Assembly (NCBI GenBank): GCA_945837185.1
Contig: CAMAMZ010000101.1
Location: forward strand, 1 to 7,473
Length of the DNA: 7,473 nucleotides
Direction: 5' to 3'
Source: an uncultured Bacteroidales bacterium
GTDB lineage: Bacteria; Bacteroidota; Bacteroidia; Bacteroidales; Bacteroidaceae
The position numbers and the translations under genes are program-made. Below, piece by piece: positions 1 to 6,220 of the stretch. The notes below the pieces were generated by a model. The model searched no databases. It worked only from the letters and a program-made list of their open reading frames with translations, and was not told where the DNA came from. Each line of letters starts with the position of its first letter. Position 1 is the stretch's first letter.

Positions 1-96
1 GAGGAACTCGAAGATGATGTGGAAGAGGTTGACGAGGAGCCTACAGACGATGAGGCTTGGGACGACGATACCTCTGATACCAACGAGGAATCGTAA
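1..96 (+). CDS. C-terminal tail of an acidic protein, possibly DNA gyrase subunit A (partial)
   Basis: An open frame runs from the first base to a TAA at 94-96 and encodes 31 residues, about half of them Asp or Glu, ending in Asn-Glu-Glu-Ser. The 5' part lies outside the window. No catalytic domain is visible, so the identity cannot be read directly. Highly acidic C-terminal tails are known on GyrA proteins, and I recall a TPR-protein gene lying downstream of gyrA in Bacteroidales, so GyrA is my best guess by context, not by motif. The next gene starts 43 bases downstream with no visible terminator, so read-through into it is plausible. Confidence is high that this is a coding end and only moderate for GyrA. 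Confidence 0.6.
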   Translation, partial: EELEDDVEEVDEEPTDDEAWDDDTSDTNEES

Positions 97-139
97 GGAC
101 AACAACCTGAACGAATAAGAAATATATTAAACCTTTAAA

Positions 140-1366
140 ATGAAATTGGATATGAAGAAATGTTTAATCGCGGCGATGATGATGCTGGGCACATCCGCTG
201 CCTTTGCAGGTGACAGCGATGCTTTGAAAGCCATTCTGAAGGCCAAGACCTTCGACGAGGCGCAAGCGCTGATGAAATCAACGGGCAACTCGCTTGCCAA
301 TAGTGAGGAAAAGGCTAAAGCCTACAACAAACTGGTGGATTTGGCTATGGAGAAGGTTTCCAAGGAACAGTCGGTCATGACGGCCAACCAAATGGCTGAA
401 CAAATGAAGACGGGCAAGGTGGAGCCTTATGATACGGTGGGCTTCAATCAGGCCATCTATAACGCCATTTACAACGCTATGGAATGCGAAAAGCATGACA
501 TCGCTCCCAACGAAAAGGGAAAGGTGAAAGTTAAGTTTCACGAGGCTAACCAGAACAGGCTCTACAGCCTTCGTCCGAACCTGATTGTTGCCGGACAGTC
601 AATAAGCGACGACAAAAAGGATGAGGCCATCAAGTTCTTCACACTCTATGTTGACAGCCATTCGTCTTCACTCTTCAAAGAGGCTGCCGCCAAGCAGAAA
701 GACCAGTATCTGGGCGAGGTGGCTCGTGTGGCTGCCGTGCTTACCTTCCAGAACAAGGATTTGGAAAGTGCCAACAAATATGTGGAAATTGCCATGGCCG
801 ACTCTGCCGCTCACAAAGAGGCTTTGAACCTCAAGATTTATATCGCCTCACAAGGCTTGAAGGAGAAGGCCGACTCTGTGAAGTTCGCGCAAACCTTGCA
901 GGAGTTGTACGACAAGGATCCCAGCAACGATATGGTGTTCGGTCAGTTGGCTGCCACCTATCAGGCTCTTGGCAATCTGGAGGCTTCCAACAAACTGCTC
1001 GATGCTCGTTTGGCCACCAATCCCAACGACTATACCGCTTTGGCCATCAAGGGACAGAACTACATGAACACCAACAAGCACGACGAGGCTATCGAATGCT
1101 ATAAGAAAGCCTTGAGCGTGAAGGCTGAAGATGCGCTCATCTACACCTATCTGGGTTTCTGCATCAACGCCAAAGCTGCTGCCTGCCAGAACGAAGCTGA
1201 AATGAAGAAGTTCTATGAGCAGAGCGCTCCTTATCTGGAGAAGGCACGTAGCCTCGACCCCAACCGCGAAAGGGCTAACTGGTGCTATCCGCTCTACCAA
1301 TGCTACTACACACTTTATGGTGCCGACGATGCACGTACCAAAGAGGTAGAGGCTATGACGAAATAA
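140..1366 (+). CDS. Exported tetratricopeptide-repeat protein (first of a tandem paralogous pair)
   Basis: This 408-residue protein has an N-terminal Sec signal: Lys-Lys at 6-7, a hydrophobic stretch around 9-22 and a likely signal peptidase I site after Ala-Phe-Ala (23). The Cys at 8 precedes the hydrophobic core, so it is not a lipobox. The mature protein is probably periplasmic. TPR-like helical repeats are clearest at about 262-295, 296-330 and 331-374; the last contains an insertion and ends in Leu-Asp-Pro-Asn. An earlier block around 157-230 looks like degenerate repeats. No enzymatic motif is visible, so a scaffold or protein-binding role is inferred from the fold only. Met5 (position 152) gives a more compact signal peptide and is a reasonable alternative start; neither start has a Shine-Dalgarno site. 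It shares a collinear framework with the protein at 1499-2692, for example Tyr-Asp-Thr near 97-99 and Leu-Tyr-Val-Asp at 169-172. The specific function is unknown. Confidence 0.88.
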   Translation: MKLDMKKCLIAAMMMLGTSAAFAGDSDALKAILKAKTFDEAQALMKSTGNSLANSEEKAKAYNKLVDLAMEKVSKEQSVMTANQMAEQMKTGKVEPYDTVGFNQAIYNAIYNAMECEKHDIAPNEKGKVKVKFHEANQNRLYSLRPNLIVAGQSISDDKKDEAIKFFTLYVDSHSSSLFKEAAAKQKDQYLGEVARVAAVLTFQNKDLESANKYVEIAMADSAAHKEALNLKIYIASQGLKEKADSVKFAQTLQELYDKDPSNDMVFGQLAATYQALGNLEASNKLLDARLATNPNDYTALAIKGQNYMNTNKHDEAIECYKKALSVKAEDALIYTYLGFCINAKAAACQNEAEMKKFYEQSAPYLEKARSLDPNRERANWCYPLYQCYYTLYGADDARTKEVEAMTK

Positions 1367-1390
1367 AAAAGCGAGGAAACGTTTAAGAGT

Positions 1391-1448
1391 TACTATATAA
1401 GAACGGGGGGCGACACAGGTCTACTTTGTCGTCTCCCATACTATATAA
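1391..1448. repeat. 10-bp direct repeat TACTATATAA flanking the stem-loop
   Basis: TACTATATAA occurs at 1391-1400 and again at 1439-1448, four bases before and one base after the two arms of the stem-loop at 1405-1437. The copies are identical. The arrangement resembles a small inverted-repeat element with a duplicated flank, but the interior is only 38 bases, so an AT-rich coincidence or duplicated regulatory sequence is equally possible. Confidence 0.5.
1405..1437 (+). other. Strong RNA stem-loop between the two TPR genes
   Basis: The left arm GGGGGGCGACA (1405-1415) pairs with TGTCGTCTCCC (1427-1437) over 11 positions, nine Watson-Crick and two G-U, around an 11-base loop. The two wobble pairs make it better as an RNA structure on the + strand than as a DNA palindrome. 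The 3' side is followed by ATACTATATAA, not a T-run, so it is not a canonical intrinsic terminator. It lies 38 bases after the stop of the upstream gene. It could stabilise the 3' end of that transcript, attenuate read-through, or be part of the leader of the next gene. Confidence 0.6.
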
Positions 1449-1498
1449 TATATAAAGGAGTATGGTTTTCCATACGATAATCATACAAGGAGTATGCA
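1436..1498 (+). promoter_or_regulatory. Structured leader with ribosome binding site of the second TPR gene
   Basis: The real Shine-Dalgarno site is AAGGAG at 1487-1492, six bases before the ATG at 1499, and it decides that start. It is unusual here because the other genes lack one. The sequence AAGGAGTATG occurs twice (1455-1464 and 1487-1496). The nearby ATG at 1494 reads Met-Gln-stop, so it cannot be the start. CATAC blocks at 1437-1441, 1471-1475 and 1482-1486 are complementary to GTATG blocks at 1460-1464 and 1492-1496. This allows GTATGG-TTTT-CCATAC (1460-1475) and CATAC-AAGGA-GTATG (1482-1496); the second places the Shine-Dalgarno bases in its loop. The binding site is clear; regulation by alternative folding is inference. 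Confidence 0.55.
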
Positions 1499-2692
1499 AT
1501 GACAAGAATCGTCTTGAGTTTGGTACTTCTCATAGTGCCGCTGTGTATGTGCGCACAGAAAAAAGAACTCGCACAAGCTAAAGACATGATCAAGAAGGGG
1601 GCTACCCTCGACAAGGCAGAACAGTTGATGTACAACTTGCTGAAAGATTCTACCCATAGGGATAACGAAAAAATATGGCTCACACTTTTTGAGGCGCAGA
1701 AGAAGACTTACGACCAGGGCAACGAGAAGTTGTACCTCAAGCAGGCCTATGATACTGCTGCACTCTTTTTCGCCGCAAAAAGAATGTTTCAAACCATGGA
1801 GGGTCTGGACTCTGTCGACATGAAACCTGACAAGCATGGCAAGATGAAGTTGGTACATCGCAAGAAACATGCCAACATGCTGCATCTCTACCGACGAAAT
1901 ATTTTCAACGGAGGAACGTTCTTCATCAATAAAGGTAAATACAAGGAGGCTTACGAGTTCTTTGACCTCTATGTGGATTGCGGCCGACAACCCCTCTTCT
2001 CGGAATATCGTTACAACGAAACCGACGACCGCATACCCGAGGCTGCCTATTGGGCTGTGTATTGTGGCTATAAAATGGCCGACACAAAGGCTACGCTCCA
2101 CCACACGTATATGGCGCTCAAGGACACGGCCCACTACAAATACATGTTGCAATATCTGGCCGAAACCTACAAACGGGAGAAGGACAACACGCGTTATATG
2201 GATGTGCTCGAAGAGGGATTCAAGAAATATCCGCTTTTCCCTTTCTTCTTCCCTCGCTTGCTGGAATACTATTCCGGACAGCGGGAATGGAAGAAGGCGC
2301 TGGACCTCTGCGACAGGGCTTTGGCGCAAGACAGCACGAGCTTGGTGTTCAGGTTCTCCAAAACGTCGGTTTTGCTCAACATGCATCAATACGATGCCTG
2401 CATCGGTTTGTGCGATGAGCTGATTGCCTCCTGCGACAGTTTGTATGGGGCCTATCTGAATGCCGGATTGGCTTATTACAACCAGGGGGTGGAACTCGAC
2501 AAGGCGCTAAACCAGTCGGCCGACCAGCGCAAGCAGGTGCGCGCTTACTATAGCAAGGCGTTGCCCTATCTCACCAAATATAGAAAAAGCAACCCTGATG
2601 CCATAAAGCTATGGGGATTGCCGCTCTACACCATTTATCTCAACCTCAATATGGGTAAGGAATTTGACGAAATGGAAAAATTGTTGAAATGA
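1499..2692 (+). CDS. Exported tetratricopeptide-repeat protein (second of a tandem paralogous pair)
   Basis: This 397-residue protein begins with a short Sec signal: Arg3, a hydrophobic core at about 4-16 and a probable cleavage after Cys-Ala (18-19) before Gln20, a style common in Bacteroidota. Met at 17 before Cys18 argues against a lipoprotein. Helical repeats of TPR type are visible at about 141-170, 248-280, 281-315 and 316-365, the last with an inserted linker near 330-345. It aligns end to end with the protein at 140-1366: both have a Tyr-Asp-Thr segment, a Gly-Lys-(Val/Met)-Lys segment, a Leu-Tyr-Val-Asp segment followed by Leu-Phe, and a closing Pro-Tyr-Leu then Pro-Leu-Tyr. This points to an old tandem duplication. 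Its stop overlaps the start of the helicase gene by ATGA, so the two are probably translated as a unit. The function is unknown; an envelope-side binding or assembly role is only inferred. Confidence 0.88.
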   Translation: MTRIVLSLVLLIVPLCMCAQKKELAQAKDMIKKGATLDKAEQLMYNLLKDSTHRDNEKIWLTLFEAQKKTYDQGNEKLYLKQAYDTAALFFAAKRMFQTMEGLDSVDMKPDKHGKMKLVHRKKHANMLHLYRRNIFNGGTFFINKGKYKEAYEFFDLYVDCGRQPLFSEYRYNETDDRIPEAAYWAVYCGYKMADTKATLHHTYMALKDTAHYKYMLQYLAETYKREKDNTRYMDVLEEGFKKYPLFPFFFPRLLEYYSGQREWKKALDLCDRALAQDSTSLVFRFSKTSVLLNMHQYDACIGLCDELIASCDSLYGAYLNAGLAYYNQGVELDKALNQSADQRKQVRAYYSKALPYLTKYRKSNPDAIKLWGLPLYTIYLNLNMGKEFDEMEKLLK

Positions 2693-4014
2693 AGACGATC
2701 GAAGAAATTATAACCAAATGTGGCCTGTCGGACTTGAACGACATGCAGCGGGCTGCCGTGGATGCCATCCTTCATACCGATAAGGATTTGATGATACTTT
2801 CGCCCACAGGTTCCGGCAAAACCTTGGCCTATCTGTTGCCCATGGTGCAACGCCTCAACCCGTTGTCGGACGAGGTGCAGGCGGTTGTGATTGTGCCGGG
2901 AAGAGAACTCGCCATGCAGTCGGCCGATGTGCTACGCAAGATGGGAACAGGTCTGCGGGCTTGTGCGTTGTATGGCGGAAGGGCCACCATGGACGAACAT
3001 CGCATGCTGCGCCAGGTGCGCCCCCACATCGTGTTTGCCACGCCCGGCAGAATGAACGACCATTTGGCTAAAGACAATCTTTTTGCCGGAGAGGTGCGAT
3101 GGATTGTGCTCGACGAGTTCGATAAATGTCTGGAGATGGGCTTTCACGACGAAATGGCCCGACTGATGCGCCTCCTTCCGGCCTGCGCCCGCCAAATGCT
3201 CCTTTCTGCCACCCCGGCAGAGGAAATGGCCACGCAAGCCATCTTGCGCAACCAGTTTGCCGTGCTCAACTATCTGCCCAAAACCAACCAGATTCCTTCA
3301 CGCATTCATGTGCGGGCTGTGAGAAGCGAATCGAAAGACAAGCTCGAAACGCTCTCCACCTTGCTGCGCCAACTGGGCGAGGGCCGTGCCATCGTGTTCC
3401 TCAACTACCGCGACAGCGTGGAACGCACAGCCACGTTCCTGCAACAGGAAGGCTTTGTGGTGGGCATGTTTCATGGCGGAATGGAGCAAAAGTTGCGCGA
3501 GGAAGCACTCTACCGTTTTGCCAACGGCTCCCTGTCGGTATTGGTAAGCACGGATTTGGCATCACGAGGTCTCGACATTCCGCAAATACGCGCCATCATC
3601 CACTATCATTTGCCTGAAAGCGAAGATGGCTATATCCATAGGGTGGGGCGCACGGCACGATGGGATGCCCAAGGCGACAGCTATTTCATTCTGGCGCCAC
3701 AGGAAGAGGTACCCACTTATGTGGATGCCGAGGTCGATGCCTTTGAACTTGATGGCCAAAGCCACCCTGTGCCCATGCCCCAAATGACCACCATCTATAT
3801 AGGAAAAGGCAAGAAAGACAAGATTTCGCGAGGCGACATCGTGGGGTTGCTTTGCAAGAAGGCAGAGCTCGACGGAAAGGCTATCGGCCGAATCGATGTC
3901 TACGACTATTATGCCTATGCAGCTGTGCCACGACAGCAATTGGCCCACATCCTTGCCAAGCTCGATGGCGAGAAAATAAAAGGCAAGAAAACACGTTTCG
4001 AAGCAGTTAGATAA
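2689..4014 (+). CDS. dbpA: DEAD-box ATP-dependent RNA helicase, DbpA type
   Basis: This 441-residue cytoplasmic RNA helicase has the full motif set: Gln20 of the Q motif, Walker A Ser-Pro-Thr-Gly-Ser-Gly-Lys-Thr (38-45), Pro-Gly-Arg-Glu-Leu-Ala (70-75), Thr-Pro-Gly-Arg (118-121), motif II Asp-Glu-Phe-Asp (142-145), Ser-Ala-Thr (173-175), motif V around 285-298 and His-Arg-Val-Gly-Arg-Thr-Ala-Arg (317-324). Residues about 366-438 form a DbpA-type RNA-binding domain, with a Lys-Lys-Asp-Lys segment, Arg-Gly-Asp-Ile, Ile-Gly-(Arg)-Ile-Asp-Val and a basic end. In E. coli DbpA this domain binds hairpin 92 of 23S rRNA and the enzyme acts in large-subunit assembly; the same role is inferred here. Motif II is DEFD instead of DEAD, keeping the catalytic Asp-Glu and final Asp. 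The protein begins so close to the Q motif that the usual upstream aromatic residue is missing. The ATG overlaps the stop of the TPR gene, suggesting coupled translation. Confidence 0.93.
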   Translation: MKTIEEIITKCGLSDLNDMQRAAVDAILHTDKDLMILSPTGSGKTLAYLLPMVQRLNPLSDEVQAVVIVPGRELAMQSADVLRKMGTGLRACALYGGRATMDEHRMLRQVRPHIVFATPGRMNDHLAKDNLFAGEVRWIVLDEFDKCLEMGFHDEMARLMRLLPACARQMLLSATPAEEMATQAILRNQFAVLNYLPKTNQIPSRIHVRAVRSESKDKLETLSTLLRQLGEGRAIVFLNYRDSVERTATFLQQEGFVVGMFHGGMEQKLREEALYRFANGSLSVLVSTDLASRGLDIPQIRAIIHYHLPESEDGYIHRVGRTARWDAQGDSYFILAPQEEVPTYVDAEVDAFELDGQSHPVPMPQMTTIYIGKGKKDKISRGDIVGLLCKKAELDGKAIGRIDVYDYYAYAAVPRQQLAHILAKLDGEKIKGKKTRFEAVR

Positions 4015-4026
4015 GGGGTCAAGTGC

Positions 4027-4064
4027 TAATTTTGTATAAAACGGCTATGTTTGCTGTCATTTTG
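4027..4064 (+). promoter_or_regulatory. Candidate Bacteroidota-type promoter elements upstream of serC
   Basis: The 142-base region 4015-4156 is AT-rich and non-coding. It contains two exact matches to the Bacteroidota -7 consensus TAnnTTTG: TAATTTTG at 4027-4034 and TATGTTTG at 4046-4053, 19 bases apart, plus a near match TCATTTTG at 4057-4064. TTTG at 4031-4034 sits 22 bases before the near match and could act as a -33 element for it; the two exact matches have no good -33 partner. The leader to the serC start would be about 90-120 bases. No Shine-Dalgarno site at a usable distance precedes serC. Which element is used cannot be decided from sequence. Confidence 0.4.
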
Positions 4065-4078
4065 CTTGCAGATATTAT

Positions 4079-4105
4079 AGAATTAACTTATATTCGCAGA
4101 ATTAA
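4079..4105. repeat. Short direct repeat AGAATTAA in the serC leader
   Basis: AGAATTAA occurs at 4079-4086 and 4098-4105, a spacing of 19 bases, which is close to two helical turns. It could be a tandem regulator half-site or a chance event in AT-rich DNA. No known operator is recognised. Confidence 0.25.
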
Positions 4106-4156
4106 AGAGAAATATATATACTAACAATAGTTATTAACGCAATTATCTTTTAAGGT

Positions 4157-5224
4157 ATGAAGAAGTACAATTTCAACGCAGGGCCTTCAATGCTTCCCCG
4201 CGAAGTCATCGAGAACACAGCTCGTCAGATTCTTGATTTCAACGGCAGCGGCTTATCGCTCATGGAAATCAGTCATCGTGCTAAAGACTTCCAACCGGTT
4301 GTTGACGAGAGTGTTGCTCTTATCAAGGAATTACTGGATGTGCCGGCCGGCTACTCCGTAATATTCTTAGGAGGTGGCGCCAGTTTGCAGTTCATGCAGA
4401 TTCCTGCAAACTTCCTGCTGAAGAAAGCAGCATATATCAACACGGGCACGTGGGCCAAGAAGGCTGAAAAGGAAGCAAAGCACTTTGGTGAAGTGGTTGA
4501 AGTGGCTTCCTCGGCCGATGCCAACTACACCTATTATCCGAAAGATTTCGAGGTGCCTGCCGATGTCGACTATCTGCACGTCACGACCAACAACACCATC
4601 TACGGTACCGAATATCGCAAAGACTTCGATGTGAATGTGCCTCTTATTGCCGACATGAGTTCCGACATCATGAGTCGCCCGGTTGATGTTTCCAAATATA
4701 CAGCCATCTATGCCGGAGCCCAGAAAAACATGGCCATGGCAGGCGTAACGGTCATCATCGTGAAAGACGACATGCTGGGCAAGGCACCACGTGAGTTGCC
4801 TACCATGCTCGACTATCGCACCCATGTCGACAAGGGTTCCATGTTCAACACGCCTCCTGTTGTGCCCATCTACTCCTTGATGGAAACCATGCGTTGGGTG
4901 AAAGCCAATGGTGGTGTGGCCGAAATGGATCGCAGAGCCCGCGAGCGTGCAGAGGTGTTGTATGCCGAAATTGACCGCAACAAGCTGTTCCGCGGAACCG
5001 TGGCCGAGGAAGACCGCTCTGTAATGAACATCTGCTTCGTGATGAACGAGGAATATAAAGAACTCGAAAAACCCTTCCTCGACTTTGCCGTGGGCCGTGG
5101 CATGGTAGGTATCAAGGGCCACCGTTCGGTTGGCGGCTTCCGTGCTTCCTGCTACAACGCACAAACCATGGAGGGTGTGCAGGCTTTGGTGCAGGCCATG
5201 AAGGATTTTGAAAACCAGCTTTAA
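4157..5224 (+). CDS. serC: Phosphoserine aminotransferase SerC
   Basis: This 355-residue cytoplasmic, PLP-dependent enzyme transaminates 3-phosphohydroxypyruvate with glutamate to give O-phosphoserine; SerC also serves the 4-phosphohydroxythreonine step of pyridoxal phosphate synthesis where that route exists. Class V aminotransferase features are clear: the N-terminal Asn-Phe-Asn-Ala-Gly-Pro (5-10), His-Arg at 40-41, Gly-Gly-Gly-Ala (72-75), Trp99, Asp166 expected to contact the PLP ring nitrogen, and Gln189-Lys190, with Lys190 the Schiff-base lysine. His322-Arg323 and Arg329 match the substrate phosphate and carboxylate binding residues of E. coli SerC. The length is normal for the family. 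The start gives the expected N-terminus. It is followed after 46 bases by serA, so the order is the reverse of the pathway steps, and the three genes serC, serA and DUF1015 probably form one operon from the upstream AT-rich region. Confidence 0.97.
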   Translation: MKKYNFNAGPSMLPREVIENTARQILDFNGSGLSLMEISHRAKDFQPVVDESVALIKELLDVPAGYSVIFLGGGASLQFMQIPANFLLKKAAYINTGTWAKKAEKEAKHFGEVVEVASSADANYTYYPKDFEVPADVDYLHVTTNNTIYGTEYRKDFDVNVPLIADMSSDIMSRPVDVSKYTAIYAGAQKNMAMAGVTVIIVKDDMLGKAPRELPTMLDYRTHVDKGSMFNTPPVVPIYSLMETMRWVKANGGVAEMDRRARERAEVLYAEIDRNKLFRGTVAEEDRSVMNICFVMNEEYKELEKPFLDFAVGRGMVGIKGHRSVGGFRASCYNAQTMEGVQALVQAMKDFENQL

Positions 5225-5270
5225 TAGAGCGGGGTTATATGGGTTAGAACAATCTTTATTTCTACAAGTA

Positions 5271-6188
5271 ATGAAAGTATTAGTAGCAACAGAAAAACCT
5301 TTCGCAGCAGCTGCTGTTGAAGGTATAAGGAAGGAAGTGGAAGCCGCAGGCAACGAGGTGGTGTTCCTGGAAAAATATACGGAGAAGAGTCAGCTGCTCG
5401 ATGCGGTAAAAACTGCCGATGCCCTCATCGTGCGCTCCGACAAGGTGGATGCCGCAGTATTGGATGCTGCAGCTCAATTGCAGATTGTGGTGCGGGCAGG
5501 CGCAGGCTACGACAACGTTGATTGTGCTTATGCCAAAGCCAAAAACGTGGTGGTTGAGAATACGCCCGGACAAAACTCCAATGCCGTGGCCGAACTCGTG
5601 TTTGGCATGCTGGTCTATGCCGTACGCAACTTCTATAACGGCAAGAGCGGTTCTGAACTCAAAGGAAAAACCCTTGGCATCTTGGCTTTTGGCAATGTGG
5701 GTCGCAACGTGGCACGCATCGCAAAAGGTTTTGGCATGGAGGTGGCTGCCTACGATGCCTATTGCCCCGCAGAGGTCATAGAGGCCGCAGGCGTAAGGGC
5801 ATGTGCTTCGCAGGATGAGCTCTTTGAAACATCTGACATCGTGTCGCTCCATATTCCCGCCACACCCGAAACGGCCAAGAGCATCGGCAAGCAGCTGGTG
5901 GGCAAAATGGGCAAGGGGGCAATTCTCGTCAATACCGCCCGCAAGGAGGTTATCAACGAGCCCGAACTCCTTGAACTGATGGCTGAGCGTGCTGACATCA
6001 AGTTCGTAACCGACATCATGCCCGATGCCAACGACGAATTTCTCAAGTTCGAGGGGCGTTACTTCTCAACTCCCAAGAAAATGGGTGCCCAGACAGCCGA
6101 GGCCAATATCAACGCAGGCATAGCGGCAGCACGACAGATTAATGCCTTTTTCGCCACAGGCGACAAGAAATATCAGGTGAACAAATAA
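5271..6188 (+). CDS. serA: D-3-phosphoglycerate dehydrogenase SerA (short form without ACT domain)
   Basis: This 305-residue NAD-dependent 2-hydroxyacid dehydrogenase is expected to oxidise 3-phosphoglycerate to 3-phosphohydroxypyruvate, the first step of serine synthesis. The first strand starts at Met1 (Met-Lys-Val-Leu-Val), which is why I prefer 5271 over an in-frame ATG at 5208 that would add 21 unrelated residues and overlap serC. Visible are Arg55-Ser56, Arg-Ala-Gly-Ala-Gly-Tyr-Asp-Asn-Val-Asp (75-84), a nucleotide-binding Ala-Phe-Gly-Asn-Val-Gly (139-144) in which the first Gly of GxGxxG is Ala, Asp162 for the ribose, and Asn-Thr-Ala-Arg with catalytic Arg224. The usual catalytic His position reads Lys270 within Pro-Lys-Lys-Met-Gly-Ala-Gln-Thr, and the usual Glu position reads Ala253 beside Asp252. 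There is no C-terminal ACT or intervening domain, so serine feedback through ACT is not expected. Adjacent serC strongly supports the pathway assignment. Confidence 0.92.
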   Translation: MKVLVATEKPFAAAAVEGIRKEVEAAGNEVVFLEKYTEKSQLLDAVKTADALIVRSDKVDAAVLDAAAQLQIVVRAGAGYDNVDCAYAKAKNVVVENTPGQNSNAVAELVFGMLVYAVRNFYNGKSGSELKGKTLGILAFGNVGRNVARIAKGFGMEVAAYDAYCPAEVIEAAGVRACASQDELFETSDIVSLHIPATPETAKSIGKQLVGKMGKGAILVNTARKEVINEPELLELMAERADIKFVTDIMPDANDEFLKFEGRYFSTPKKMGAQTAEANINAGIAAARQINAFFATGDKKYQVNK

Positions 6189-6220
6189 ACCGTCAAACTC
6201 CACACACAATCAAACTAACT

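Noticed and set aside
1422..1428. TACTTTG in the loop of the large stem as a Bacteroidota -7 promoter element
   Set aside because: It has one base too few between TA and TTTG to fit TAnnTTTG, and it lies within the stem-loop.
1444..1449. TATAAT, a perfect sigma-70 -10 hexamer, upstream of the second TPR gene
   Set aside because: It sits in a simple AT run, no TTGACA-like partner is seen at the right distance, and Bacteroidota primary sigma factors prefer TAnnTTTG.
1462..1581. Possible 39-codon leader peptide starting at ATG 1462 and overlapping the second TPR gene out of frame
   Set aside because: Its AAGGAG lies only one base from the ATG, too close for use, and most of its length is just the +1-shifted coding sequence of the TPR gene.
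1481..2389. Long open frame of 302 codons on the minus strand, antisense to the second TPR gene
   Set aside because: It lies wholly within or against a convincing gene with a signal peptide and repeats. Its translation has no recognisable motif and it reads as an antisense shadow of codon usage.
4122..4133. Small inverted repeat TAAC-AATA-GTTA ahead of serC
   Set aside because: A 4-bp AT-rich stem is expected by chance and has no T-run or flanking pairing.
5208..5270. Upstream in-frame start that would extend SerA by 21 residues and overlap serC
   Set aside because: The extra residues have no counterpart in the dehydrogenase fold, whereas the ATG at 5271 begins exactly at the first conserved strand.
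4367..5353. Open frame of 328 codons on the minus strand across serC and the start of serA
   Set aside because: serC is unambiguous on the plus strand. The minus-strand product is rich in His, Gly and Val as expected of antisense shadow and crosses a gene boundary.
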